Positions 10,791 through 22,029 of a stretch of DNA of 64,000 bases are shown here, in pieces. Source of the stretch: Zygaena filipendulae. Taxonomy: Eukaryota > Arthropoda > Insecta > Lepidoptera > Zygaenidae. The notes under the pieces were generated by a model, which saw nothing but the letters and a program-made list of their open reading frames with translations, did not search any database and was not told the DNA's origin. The translations under genes were made by a program, and so were the position numbers. Each line of letters begins with the position of its first letter. The first letter of the stretch is position 1. The stretch spans positions 1,592,501 to 1,656,500 of the forward strand of contig OU015659.1 of assembly GCA_907165275.2 (NCBI GenBank), read 5' to 3'.

Positions 10791-11231
10791 GTTTCAATTT
10801 AAAAATCAATTGCCTGTCGTTAGTCTCGCAAAACTCAAAAAGAGCTCGACCGATATCAAAATTTTTTTTTTGTTTTGTTCGTAACTTATTACTTCTATTA
10901 AAAAAAAAATAAGGAATTTCTGCGAGAAATTCAAAACGACGCAGGTAAAAAAGAAAAATTGTAAAATCAAATGTCTGAATTATTAATCGCTTTCATAAAC
11001 AGCACATATCATAAATAAATACAAAAAATAATTATTATAATTATGTATTCCACTATAATTCTTTCTAAACATTTGTTTTATTCGTGATTAAAGATCTACT
11101 TGTTGCTGAGGACTCTAAACCGACTCCTAATGATGTTCTACCTCTTCTATTTTGTCGACAAGCTCTTGACGTGACCCAGCGACGGGTGCCAAGTGTAGTG
11201 ACGTACACGTGAATGTCTATCGATAAAAGTA

Positions 11232-11559
11232 ATAGGGATGTTGACTACTATTGAAAATCAAAATTCTAATTAGTCCGTCAGTTAGAAAATAAAAAAACAA
11301 TAGACACGTATTTTTCGCTTTTTTAAATAAATTAAAATATACAGAGATAAAGCGCATTAAAGTTTAGGATGAGGAGGTCGTGACGTCACTAACCGCAAAA
11401 CAGCCATACAAACTGTCAGAATAGTGACGTCACGCGAAATTTCAACTCAATATATCGCCGTTATTTTTTGATTACGTAAAAAAAGAAAAAATACGTGTCC
11501 AATATTTTTTAATAATCTACAAGACGGACTAAAAAATAAAAATTAGTCAACATGCCCAT
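11232..11559 (+). mobile_element. MITE family M1, complete copy
   Basis: A 328-bp element between TA dinucleotides. Inverted termini are ATAGGGATGTTGACTA and (reverse) TAGTCAACATGCCCAT. The interior has AGTCCGTCAGTTAG and its complement ACGGACTAAAAA near the ends, and two TGACGTCA octamers about 50 bp apart. There is no coding capacity. TA duplication and short TIRs suggest a Tc1/mariner-type non-autonomous element. Confidence 0.78.
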
Positions 11560-11785
11560 TAATTACGCAAATAGGTACATACGCAAAATGTATCGATAGC
11601 AATAATTTGCGAATTTCACACACTTTTGACTGCTAACTCTACCTAGTGCCATTTATCTGGATGTCATATGAACACAAAACTCGCAAATTACTTACGGTTT
11701 CAAAGAGATAACGCAATCAAATATAATCGGTAATTAATAATCTCTGAAGAGAAAAAGTAGGTACTTAGTAGAGCTTTTTGTACGG

Positions 11786-12083
11786 TTTTTTTTTCTTTTT
11801 TGTATGTCACAGGGGGCAAACGGGCGGGTGGCACACCTGATGGTAAGTGATTACCGCGGCCCATGGACAGCAACACCAGAAGGCTTTGGCTTTCAAATGA
11901 GGCTGCTGGAACACACCGTTAGGTGCTCGGCGACAGATTTTTAACTTTAAGGCGGTAGCTAGGTATGGTTTGCTCAAGATTTTTTCCTTCGTCGACAGCT
12001 CAAGCTCATTGTTAGGGTTTGAACCTACGCCTTGCGGCATTTAATCCCAACGCACCGACCACTTAGCTATCATCGCTGTAAAA
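11786..12083 (-). mobile_element. tRNA-derived SINE
   Basis: On the minus strand the head carries an A-box-like TAGCTAAGTGG and a B box GGTTCAAACCC (about 12074 to 12022), i.e. an internal RNA polymerase III promoter. The body (GCGGTAATCACTTACCATCA, GTGTGCCACCCGCC) ends in an A-rich tail (T-rich on +, 11788-11803). A second copy is at 48055. Confidence 0.68.
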
Positions 12084-12199
12084 TTAGCAATTCGCTGCCT
12101 ATAATAGTCTTTAAGAGTCAATAATTTTACGCAACACATTTACTGCTTAACAATCAAGACAATCGTCCACAGTATTTCACATGATTATTTAAAAAAAAG

Positions 12200-12345
12200 T
12201 TTGTTTGTTTGTTTGTATACTTTATTGAACGTAAACAATATTTTTACAAATTGCAAAACATAAAATAAGTAGGTAATTTATGCTCAAAGGCAGACTAATC
12301 CCGCGAGGGGATTTCTTCCAGTCAACCTTTGAAAAATCGAAATGA
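12200..12345 (-). mobile_element. LINE 3' end (GTTT tail)
   Basis: The minus strand reads TTGACTGGAAGAAATCCCCT to TTCAATAAAGTATAC plus (AAAC)n, the TGGAAGAAAT type also seen at 18470 and 43130. Confidence 0.6.
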
Positions 12346-12741
12346 TTTGAAGTAAACATTGGCGAGAGAAGAGATAAAGAGAAAGGAGGTTGATAAACAT
12401 AAAAATAATGGTTCTATAGAATCAAAACTAAGCATAAAAAAAAAGTATCGAGATTATGTATGTTTTCTCTTTCCTTTTTAACAACATGGCTTCTGCTTTC
12501 TATATAGCATCAAGATTGTTGCCTTTATTCTCAGTCAAAGCAACCCCCTGTCTTGTTGAACAGTATATCAAAGTAGTAATGTATATTATATTGTGGGGCT
12601 GCGTGAGTGGCATCTTGAGATACTTTACCTACGGGAACGCGAGCCGTGCCCCGGCAAGTTATAATGAGTGCCGTATTTCATTACGATGTTGCGCTATTCA
12701 CCACTTCGCCTGCTTGTTAGGCGGGTTTTAAATATTTACAA

Positions 12742-12931
12742 CTAGCTGTGCTCCGCGGTCTCACCCGCGGTAATTTCGGAGTTCCAACAAGTACTACCCT
12801 ATGTCCTTTTCTGTACCCCTGACAATGTGCATGCAAAATTTCACGATGATCAGTCGAGCCGTTTAGGCGTGAAAGCGTAACAAATAAACAAATTAACAAA
12901 CAAACTCAGTTTTGCATTTATAATAGTAAGA
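12742..12931 (-). mobile_element. HEL copy
   Basis: CTAG hairpin end at left and TCTTACTATTATAAATGC on the minus strand at right, with A/T flanks. Confidence 0.78.
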
Positions 12932-13004
12932 TTTGAAGTGGTATACCTATTATAAGAGATTACAGCAATCGCGGAGAATTTGCTTCATTTATTAAGATAC
13001 CTTT

Positions 13005-13140
13005 CAAAGGGACTATACTGGGATGGGACCATATTGGGAGAGTATTCTTTCAAACAAAAAAATAATCATTAAAATCTGTAAGTACATTTGGTTATATTGC
13101 GTTACAAAAAAAAAAACCTTTTTCTTTTTGAAGCCAGTAA
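13005..13140. repeat. Family E, decayed copy
   Basis: CATATTGGGAGAGTATTCTT then TCAAACAAAAAAATAATC, matching 31665-31710. Confidence 0.4.
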
Positions 13141-13477
13141 ATATCATCATAGAAAATATCCAATTTTTAAAGTAGGTATAAAGTTTTAAATATAAAGTGA
13201 GCACGAACTACTACCATTTATGTCCGTGTTTTAGAGTTTAGACTATACCTACGGTTTCGTTGAGTATACCAATGTATGAGGAAGAATAAAGTAAACTGCA
13301 AAATAAAACGCATGTCCGAAAAATGTACCCACGGTTTCAAATACGAGTTTGAGAGCGCATTTTCTGAGCTCAAACATTAATGTAGAAAAAAATTCCAGCA
13401 ATTTTCTTTTAGTGCCTTACGTATTTCAGGATATGCTAACAGTAACTATAGTACGCGGTATATTTTAATATTCTCTA

Positions 13478-13672
13478 CTAGTTGTTCCCCGCGGTTTCAC
13501 CCGCAGTTATTACGGAGTTCCCGCGGGGATTCCAGAATAAACTATACCTTCCTCTTGAATCACTCTATCTATTAAAAAAATGCATCAAAATACGTTTCGT
13601 AGTTTTAAAGATCTAAAGCATAGACACAGGGACAGACAGACAGCGGGATGCGACTTAGTTTTGTACTGTGTA
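13478..13672 (-). mobile_element. HEL copy, subfamily b
   Basis: It shares the hairpin and GGAATTCC block, but its other half is different (AAAGATCTAAAGCATAGACA, then GCGACTTAGTTTTGTACT). The same variant recurs at 28616 and 35519. Confidence 0.7.
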
Positions 13673-13684
13673 GTGATACCATAA

Positions 13685-14077
13685 TCCTTAGGTACTTATT
13701 ATAAAAGCTAATGTGAGTTTATTTGTTACTTTTTGCACTGTAACTACTTATTAAAGGCATGCACACTGCACAGTCTCAGGGGTACAGAAAAGGATATAGA
13801 GTACTTTTATTCCGAAACTAGTTGTGCCCCGCGGTTTCACCCGCGCTAATTTCAGAGTTCCCGCGGGAATTCCGGGATAAAAGTACCCTATGTGTTAATC
13901 TAATGTGTTAATCTAATATAGCTTATATTATTGTAAAGTTTCATTTAAATCCATCCATCCAGTAGTTTTTGCGTGAAAGAGTAACAAACATCCATCCATA
14001 CATACAAACTTTCGCATTTATAATATTAGTAAGGATTTCCGCGGGAACTCTTGAAATGACCCGGGTGAAACATCTAG
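13685..14077 (+). mobile_element. HEL copy (outer) split by another HEL
   Basis: TCCTTAGG start and CTAG end with A/T flanks. Its body is interrupted at CCGAAA|TTTCCGCGGG by a second, oppositely oriented copy. Confidence 0.75.
13818..14035 (-). mobile_element. HEL copy (inner) nested in a HEL
   Basis: Full-length copy with CTAG hairpin at left and TCC at right, sitting exactly between an A and a T of the outer element. ATCCATCC appears as a short tandem run. Confidence 0.8.
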
Positions 14078-14079
14078 TA

Positions 14080-14870
14080 ATATACAAATACCTAGGTATT
14101 ATTCAAAATTAGATTAACTATACAAGCCGTTCCATATATACGTAGGTATATGTCACTCAGGGATACCGTAGCTTCTAATCAGTGATCGATTTTTTTAATC
14201 GGTTCAAAAGTGCAATAGACATGCAGCTTATGCCATGTAAATTTGCTTCAGTTTAAACATGCCTTTAAAGGGTGAATGGGTCGACAGGTCAGTAATAATC
14301 GCGCCATTGTGTCCCCCACCCGAGTTAACTAGATGCATTTTGTCCCATCCAACGCTACGATTTCGCTGACGTGTGATGTTTCAGCGCTGACCAGCGTCCC
14401 TGAACCGCTGATACCATCTTTTGTACCTCAATCTCTATGACGCTGTGAGCTCCTTTTAAATTGGTCGTGTCACGCGCGATTTGTAAATGTCGATTGCGTT
14501 TATTTTGAGCTTTATCGCCGAGTGCTAAGGTTTAAAGTTTATTGCACGAGTATCGATATTGTCGTCCGGCCATTATTTCGTGACTGTTGAGAATGAGCTG
14601 TCGATGGTGACGTATTGTAGGCTTTTGACTGGCCGAATGCATAGGTATTCGAGGTGGATTTTCGAGTGATCGATTTGGATTTTCACTTGAAAATACTAAT
14701 AGATATTGTTTTCAAATTCTGTTTATATAAGCTGTGACTTCTATCGTAGTGTATTTATTTTGTGTACCTAGTAATAAGTTTAGAATCCTCGCTTTCTATG
14801 GATCTCTTCCATTTTCGAATCACAATAAAGATTACAAGGCTTGACAGTGAAAAAAACATCAGTTTTCCCT
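14080..14870. other. No gene recognised
   Basis: 14280-14560 is somewhat GC-richer (TCGCGCCATTGTGTCCCCC), without a sustained frame or repeat ends. Confidence 0.35.
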
Positions 14871-14875
14871 GCGGA

Positions 14876-14958
14876 GCTAGGATGCGCAACACGATAAAAT
14901 TTTATCGAGCCATTTTATCGATTCTCGTCGACATATTATATCGTTTTGTCTACCAGTG
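14876..14958. repeat. M5 element, left arm and loop only
   Basis: GCTAGGATGCGCAACACGAT to ATCGTTTTGTCTACC, matching the left half of 16787-16924. Confidence 0.6.
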
Positions 14959-15779
14959 GTAAAAAATGTTTAACCGTATCTAGTCTTAGCTCAATACCCC
15001 ACTACTGTACTTTTTTGCTTGGACGCCCACAAATATTTGTCGTGTCGACAATTTTATCTTTCGTTCGATAAACATATCGTGATTTTGGGCTAGTTTATAT
15101 TTCTTTTAAAATCTGACATGTGCCAACAAAAGTAGCAGAAAATCTTAGAAACGTTAAAATTATTCTGTTTTCTTGATAGGTAGGTACTGAAAACCTTTTG
15201 AGTTTTTAACATTTCGCCAAATTGCTGAATTTTATTAATTTATTATTATAATAACTCACTGTACAGTTAAAAAGTAATAATAATTCACTTATTTTCTGTT
15301 CGAAGTAGAATCGTAAATCTTGAAGAGCGAGCCGCCTTGTTTTCCTATAATGAGAGGCTGTAAAATGCAAAGAGATTTCGGTGATTAAGCCAGAATTTAT
15401 TTTCTTTTGCTTCGCGAAATTTCGATGGGCCACGTCTCCGTTGCGAAGGAATTTAATTTACTGGGAGTGCGTTGCGAACTTAGTAATCTAGTGTTTTTCC
15501 GGTCGGCCCGCTAGTACTTGTTGTGTCCCAGTTGGAGCGGGTCACTATGAAAACTCCGTACCCACTTATCATACTGTCTAGGATGGGTGCAGTTTTCAGA
15601 GATATTATAGGTCGGTCCTATGATCAGTGCAGAAATATGTACTTAGATTGGCAGAGTGTTTTCCCTGTCACTATTTTAATTTGTATTAAATTTGTGTAAT
15701 TTTCTCCCAAAATTTATACTTAACCCTTAAATTGATTTTGAACTATAGTATACATAATATTATTATATTGCAATTTTTT

Positions 15780-16090
15780 TTTATGCTTTTTCCAAATGCT
15801 TGGATAAACTAAAAACTACCCAACCGATTTTAAAAATTCTTTCTCTTACAGGAATCTACGGTGTTGCCGAGCGACAAGATACTGTTTATCCCGGAATTAC
15901 CACGGGAACATACAGAAATGAAGAAAATGAAAAAGTATAAAGTGATTTCGGAGATCCCGCAGAAATTCTGGATGTCCTTCTCTATACCTTGACAAAGTGT
16001 GTGCAAAATTTCATGATTATCGGTTAAGCCGTTAAGGCTTTAAAGCGTAACAGACAGACAGATAGACAGAGTTACTTTCGCATTATAATT
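15780..16090. mobile_element. Two HEL-type fragments, head to head
   Basis: 15780-15910 carries a + oriented piece (CCGATTTTAAAAATTC to GGAATTACCACGGGAAC). 15945-16085 carries a - oriented piece (GGAGATCCCGCAG to CGCATTATAATTTTAG). No intact ends. Confidence 0.55.
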
Positions 16091-16102
16091 TTAGTTCGTT
16101 TT

Positions 16103-16160
16103 ATTTTTAAAATCTTTACTTAAATTTAAGTAATCATTAAACGACTCTGAGTGCGGCCGT
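16103..16160. mobile_element. M3 foldback, solo right arm
   Basis: TTAAAATCTTTACTTAA to GACTCTGAGTGCGGCCGT only. Confidence 0.6.
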
Positions 16161-16403
16161 CATTTTTTTTGTCCCGCGCACACTGGCGCCGCACACGATC
16201 CTCTTATACCCTTGCCAGTAAACGGTAATTTTTCCTCTCCTTTTATTGCTGTTTGCTTTTAGGCGCAAATTTAATAGCTCCTTCACGGAGGCAATTACGT
16301 TCGTGCTCGAGTAGCCGGTCTGTAGTCGCCCGGTCGTGTGTGTGATAGGTGATAATGGCAAACAATTGACGATACACTTTCCTTTCTAATATAAGTATCA
16401 CAC

Positions 16404-16432
16404 CTCAGAACAATAACTGTTATTGTTCTGAG
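16404..16432. repeat. 29-bp palindrome between 8-bp direct repeats
   Basis: CTCAGAACAATAAC and its complement are fused with no spacer to speak of, flanked by TATCACAC at 16396-16403 and 16433-16440. It looks like two transposon ends with everything between them lost. Confidence 0.65.
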
Positions 16433-16493
16433 TATCACACACAATATAATATGTCAACTAACTTCAATATTAAAATCTGAAAGTTGTATGAGA

Positions 16494-16742
16494 GTAGTTT
16501 CCGGGGTGTGAAAATCAAAATTCTATTTAGTCCGTCAGTTAGATAATAAAAAATTACAGACACGTATTTTTTGCTTTTTCAAATTATTGAAAAATACTAT
16601 AAGATAAAACGCATTAAAGTTTAGGAGTGGGTGCTCTTGACATCATAACTTGATATAAATAATTGTAGCACGGCGTGACGTCACGCGACATTTCGTCTGA
16701 ATGTAACTCCGTTATTTTTTCATTACGTAAAAAAAAATACGC
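16494..16742 (+). mobile_element. M1b MITE, cut by a Helitron-like element
   Basis: TAGTTTCCGGGGTGTGAAAA start; one TGACGTCA; interrupted at AATACGCG by the hairpin at 16743. Confidence 0.6.
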
Positions 16743-17030
16743 GTTCCACGCGCGGTTTCACCCGCGTGAGTTTGTGGATCAGCGGTGCTAAGATGCGCAA
16801 CACGATAAAATTTTATCGAGCCATTTTATTGATTCTCGTCGACATATTGTATTGTTTTGTCGACTACAAACTAGAGAATCGATAAAATAGCTCGATAAAA
16901 TTTTATCGTGTTGCGCATCTTAGCCCCGCTGGAACCTTTGCGGACGCAGCCATGCAGAACAACCCGCCAAAGTTTCATCATAATCGGACCGAACGCATAG
17001 AGGACAGACATGCAAACATTAATTTTTATT
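16743..17030 (-). mobile_element. Helitron-like fragment split by an inverted-repeat element
   Basis: CGCGCGGTTTCACCCGCGTG marks the 3' hairpin. The body resumes after the M5 inverted repeat as GGAACCTTTGCGGACGC, then AATCGGACCGAACGCAT, and decays into AT-rich DNA. Confidence 0.5.
16787..16924. repeat. Inverted-repeat element M5
   Basis: Arms GCTAAGATGCGCAACACGAT, then AAAATTTTATCGAGC, on both sides of a short loop, 138 bp in total. It sits inside a Helitron-like fragment. Confidence 0.68.
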
Positions 17031-18450
17031 TATAAAGAATAGTAATCGTATCGTGAAAATTGCTTATTTGTTACATCCGAAAACATCGCCAACACAAATA
17101 AAACTTATGGAAGAACAGAAGCTTCCTTTTTTGAAATCACAAAAAATAACCCAAGCCACCGAATTCTACACAATACGTAGGTATTATGTAAAATAAAAAA
17201 AAAGTAGGAAATTTTTATAAAAAGTGCGATGTCATTTGAGCGAGGTTGCCACTTGTGAAAATGACGAGGGCGCAAGCGGGAGCATTTTGTATTTAGCGTA
17301 ATTTGAGCGACATTCGCAGTCTCCGAGCACTTAGAGGAAGCATTCACTGGGTACTGGCACTAGCGTTCATTTGCTGCTTTGCTTGTGTCTGGAAAAATAA
17401 TTTGACTATGGTTATATACGTAGGTAGTGTGGAAACGAGGGACGGATTAAAGAAATTCAGTATTCGATTCTCAATTCTATAAAAGAACACAACGTTAATT
17501 TGTCAGGTAGGTATTATAAAAATAATGTAGATTAAGCAGGAAAGTTGTCGATGTACCAAAGGATAATAAATCTTAACGGTCATTCAACGCCTCTGTACTT
17601 TGTACTGCTGTTGACGAATCAATTTTAAGCGCATTCAATCTACTTAGTAAGCCCACGTTCTTTGTTGAGGTTTCTCTGTAATTCAAAGGGGTTTTTTATT
17701 TGTATATCACATTTATTACTTACATATAAACAAGAATTATCGGGAGCTTGAATGTATCCCTCTTTTAAAATAACTTTTCGACCTATTACATTCAAATGAC
17801 TAGGTATATATAACACACTATCGCATTTAGTTTTCTATAATCTCTTTTCGTGTTTTGTCACGGACATGACTTATTTTGACTCACTGTTTTCAAAATTCAC
17901 AGTTTTGAAAATATCTAACATCCTCCAACTTCCTTTGCAACCGCGGCGCACCTGTCCCACCTAAATGTCATCTCTAGTTTTTATTTTCTCTGTGGACGGT
18001 ACTATCTGTCTCTATGTATAAATGCAGTAGAGAAAAACATCTGATAGCAACGTTTTGTACGGAGGTGTTTTACATAACGAGCGTTTGATGATCTCTACAA
18101 TACCTATAGATATACTTATATACCTATCTACCTGTGCAATATAATATAGTGCGCTCGTAAAATCCACATTATAAACGTCTGTTCGCTGCAGATTTTCTCG
18201 AAAAGTCCACAGAAAGGTGCTGGAATAAAGCTTTTATTTACGTTTATGATTTATAACACAATGGATAATATTGCTTAAGCTATGGACGATTTGGGACTGA
18301 TCGTTTTAAGAAATTTAGAAGACTACCTACTAATTACTACTAATATATTTATATATATATATATATATACATATTTTTACTAATATATATATATTTTTTT
18401 GTTTTTTTATCTTTCTAGTTAAGTAGGTACCTATATTTTGTTACTAATAC
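17031..18450. other. No gene recognised
   Basis: Long AT-rich stretch. The minus-strand frame at 17105-17347 lacks splice sites and family signal. Confidence 0.35.
18343..18395. repeat. (AT)n microsatellite
   Basis: Interrupted AT/TA run. Confidence 0.75.
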
Positions 18451-18459
18451 ATATAAGGA

Positions 18460-18597
18460 CAGGTTGCCTGGAAGAAATTGCTTTTAAGCAATAAGGCCGC
18501 CCTTTGTTGCCTGTATTTCCCACCATGTATTTTTTTAAATTTATGTTTTTGGCGACAATAAATAATATTTGATTGATTTGATTGATTGATTGATATT
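18460..18597 (+). mobile_element. LINE 3' end with (GATT)n tail
   Basis: GCCTGGAAGAAATTGCTTTT, AAGCAATAAGGCCGCC, then GACAATAAATAATATTTGAT and GATT repeats. Confidence 0.6.
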
Positions 18598-18741
18598 TTT
18601 ATTTTTATCTTTATTAATGAGCTTAATCACTATGTGATTATGCCGCTCAGTTGCATCAACAGAACACACTAAATTAACTATAATAACACAACACACTACA
18701 TTAAATATAAGATTAAGTTAAGATAAGATGAAAGAGCCCTA

Positions 18742-18980
18742 ACCGCCGCACTCAGAGTCGACTTTAATGATTACTTAGTTAAGTATAGATTTTTAAAACA
18801 AACCTGCCGCAATCAGACAAGTTTAATAAATTAATGTTAATTGGCATTTAACTAATTAAGTTACATCTCATTAAATGCCAACTAACATTAATTTACTGAA
18901 CGTCTCTGATTGCGGCAGTTTTGTTTTAAAAATCTATACTTAACTAAGTAATCATTAAAGTCGACTCTGAGTGCGGCCGT
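18742..18980. mobile_element. Foldback MITE family M3, complete
   Basis: 239 bp that is almost entirely an inverted repeat: CGCACTCAGAGTCGACTTTA at left, the complement at right, with AACAAACCTGCCGCAATCAG inside and a short loop near 18850. Outer ends ACCGCCGCAC and ACGGCCGCAC. Confidence 0.75.
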
Positions 18981-18983
18981 AAG

Positions 18984-19184
18984 TCTTCTAATATTATAAA
19001 TGCGAAATTGACTGTCTCTCTGTCTGTATGTTACGCTTTCACGCATTAACGGCACAACCGAACATCATGAAATATTACATTGACGTTACCAGGGGTACAG
19101 AGAAGGACATAGGGTACTTTTTATCCCGGAATTCCCGCGGGAAATTCTAAATTACTGCTGATGAAACCGGCGGGGTACAGCTAG
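18984..19184 (+). mobile_element. HEL copy abutting a foldback element
   Basis: It begins within a few bases of the right end of the M3 foldback (18980) and ends TACAGCTAG followed by T. Confidence 0.75.
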
Positions 19185-19553
19185 TATGATAAAAAATCTA
19201 AAATATTTTTTTGGTAGGTATAAAATTCGGTATTTTTTCTTAGCCTACCTTTGATGACTTATTATAAATTCTATATATTCAGGTATATCACGTCTTTGTT
19301 AATGTTTATATTTAGTTGCTAAACTATTTTTAAAGTTGGATGCATGTACCTAATGCGGCGCTTACTGTACAATCTTTGTAATAGAAAAGTACGTGTTACG
19401 GAACGTAGCTGTCAACTAGGCAAATGACGTAACAACGAATGATCTCTTTTTTGAATTGGAATCAGCGGGTACGAACGTGTGTGTTTGAAAATTGCTCGTA
19501 TCGCGCATATAACATTATACAGTCCATTAAAAAACGTGCAGAAGCTTGTAATT

Positions 19554-19877
19554 GGCTACTTGACAAAAAATATTTTTTTTGTCCGTCGTGTAGATTAGTA
19601 AAAAATATTGGACACGTATTTTTTCTTTTTTTACGTACTCAAAAAATAACAGAGATACATTGAGTTGAAATTTCGCGTGACGTCACAATTCAATGCGGTT
19701 TGTATGGCGCTTATAATGAATATGGACGTCACGAGCCCCCCACCCTAAACTTTAATTCGCTTTATCTATGTTCATTTTCATTAAATTGAAAAAGCAAAAA
19801 ATACATGTCTATTATTTTTTTATTTTCTAACTGACGGACTAATTAGAATTTTGATATTCAAACCTTGGAGAATACCC
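19554..19877 (-). mobile_element. M1b MITE
   Basis: GGCTACTTGAC and GGAGAATACCC are decayed M1b termini. It carries TGACGTCA at 19679 and a decayed second site (GGACGTCACGAG). Confidence 0.62.
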
Positions 19878-20212
19878 AATTGTTGAGAACTGGCTTGCCT
19901 CAACTGTGTGTCTCAGGATTATACCAGGGGCGCCCCGAGAAGAAGCATCGAGCCAACTTGGTGAGACCACGGGACGATCTCAGGTAACTGCACGTTGCTC
20001 TTTTGTTATCGAAGTAAATGTAAAATTGATACACTTACATACCTGGATAATTTTGAGGACAGCTTAGTTTTACAATGGACTTATCATGTTATGTATGGTC
20101 ATGACTTACGCAATTTTCCCGGTATTAACATACTTTTCTCGAGGAAATATGAGAATGGTTTTAGTCCAATGAAAACGATCAGTAATCAAAAATTGGAAAA
20201 AATGTCTAGGAG
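19878..20212. other. Spacer between two M1b copies
   Basis: Contains a GC-richer patch (19930-19985) ending in a donor-like CTCAG|GTAACTG, and a 76-codon open frame with no recognisable features. Nothing can be assigned. Confidence 0.3.
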
Positions 20213-20560
20213 ATTGGATGCTTGACTAAATTTTCCTTTTTAGTCCGTCGTGTAGATTTAGTTATAAAAATTATTGGACGCGTATTTTTCTTTTTTTTTA
20301 CGTAATCAAAAGATAACGGCGATACATTGAGTTGAATATAGGTACGCGTGACGTCACAACCCGGTGCAGTTTGTCTGGGGCTTAAACCTACTGTACCTAC
20401 TGAAAAATGACGTCACGAGTCCCCCACTCTAAACTTTAATGTGCTTCATCTATGTTTATTTTCATGTATATGAAAAAGCAAAAAATACGTGTCTTAATTT
20501 TTTTATTTTCTAACTGACGGACTAATTAAAATTTCGATTTTCATACCCTGGAAAATACCC
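20213..20560 (-). mobile_element. M1b MITE
   Basis: Same orientation as the copy 336 bp to the left. Ends ACCCTGGAAAATACCC. Two TGACGTCA sites. Confidence 0.62.
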
Positions 20561-21140
20561 AGGAAGTGATTCTTACTAGATGTGATTTAAACCAATGTGA
20601 CTCTACCGTTTGTACTAATGCGGTAAGCTTTGTTAACATTTCACATAACTTTCTGGTGTAAAAGTTTTGACCTTCCTGAAATAATATTGAAATTAATGCT
20701 TCATTTCTCCTTTTGTTCGGAGCTTGCGGGGAAATGACTTTGTTGGATATCTAGCTGAAATCTGCGGTTTTACTTATTACGTATTGCCTGCCCAACAACT
20801 GTCATATTGATATAATATTATGTGCAGATATGGTTCGCAAGATTTTATAAAACAAAATGTTGTAATTAAGTTCCACCAAATATAATTTTAGTATTGACAG
20901 CCTATACGCTCACTCAATATGTTTTTTAAAAGGTAAGAGTTAGCCACGCATAATAAAAAAATGCATGGTATAGCTACCTTTCTTAGTTAGTTAGATACCT
21001 ACCTATTTTTATGTCTGTTTATTTAATACAATTTTAAAAATTACTGCATACCTACTACCTACTTACTGCCGGCACGAATTAAATTTCAGAGTAGTTTTAT
21101 GTATAGGGACGCCGATAAGCAATAACATGTTAATCCACTA

Positions 21141-21468
21141 AATGGGATGTGGACTACTTCTGAAAATCAAAATTCTAATTAGTCCGTCAGTTAGAAAATG
21201 AAAAAACAATAGACCCGTATTTTTTGCTTCTTAAATAAATTAAAATGTACAGAGATAAAGCGCATTAAAGTTTAGGGTGAGGAGGTCGTGACGTCACTAA
21301 CCGCTAAAACCGCCATACAAACTGTCAGAATAGTGACGTCACGCGAAATTTCAATTCAATATATCGCCGTTATTTTTTGATTACGTAAAAAAAGAAAATA
21401 TACGTGTCCAATATTTTTTAATGATCTACAAGACGGACTAAAAAATAAAAATTAGTCAACATGCCCAT
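21141..21468 (+). mobile_element. M1 MITE nested in an M2 element
   Basis: 328 bp, TA flanks, two TGACGTCA sites. It lies just inside the left terminus of the M2 copy starting at 21107. Confidence 0.8.
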
Positions 21469-21646
21469 TAAGTTGTCTAAATATAAAAAAAAACACTTTA
21501 ATGAGAGTTATAAAAAGATTTTTAAATATTATATGTTTACCTTATTAAATTGTTTGAATACCAACAAAATGTTAAATAGGTAAGTATAAAAAATGTTGAA
21601 AAAAAAGCGCTAATTTTAAAACACGATTTACTCAAAATTTCTCCAG

Positions 21647-21888
21647 GGCCGGCAGTCTCAACAACGTTTTGACAACATTATCGTATCGATCGTTAACTTG
21701 GGACCCAAATATCATAACGATCAACATCATTACATGTAACCAACATTACATTAAATGCAAGCCTCGACTCGAAACTGGCAATTCACTTAATGTTGGTTAC
21801 TGTAAAGATGTTGATCGACATGATTTTTGGGTCCCTAGTTAACGATCGATACGATAACGTTGTCAAAACATTGTCGAGACTGCCGGCC
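21647..21888. mobile_element. Foldback MITE family M4 with 3-bp duplication
   Basis: 242 bp, arms of about 110 bp starting GGCCGGCAGTCTCAACAACG, ending CGAGACTGCCGGCC, flanked by CAG on both sides. 3-bp duplication and GGC ends are compatible with a PIF/Harbinger-type element, but this is inference. Confidence 0.7.
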
Positions 21889-22029
21889 CAGTATAAGTTA
21901 ACACACTATTGCTTATCTATATGTCGAAGGTATTATAATAATTATTATGGTGTCACATAATCAATAAAACCCCCAAACGAATTCAATGTACCCAATTTAA
22001 TTAACTATAACAAGAATTATATTATATAA

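Larger units (their letters stand above)
21107..21925 (+). mobile_element. M2 MITE carrying two nested MITEs
   Basis: Left end GGACGCCGATAAGCAATAAC; right end ACACTATTGCTTATCTATA. The M2 body is split by the M1 copy (21141-21468) and the M4 copy (21647-21888). Removing both restores an M2-length sequence. Confidence 0.72.

Noticed and set aside
12010..12083. tRNA gene
   Set aside because: A and B boxes are present, but the segment is the head of a SINE and does not fold into a full cloverleaf with an acceptor stem.
16137..16361. 74-codon minus-strand frame
   Set aside because: It begins in a solo arm of the M3 foldback and has no family signal.
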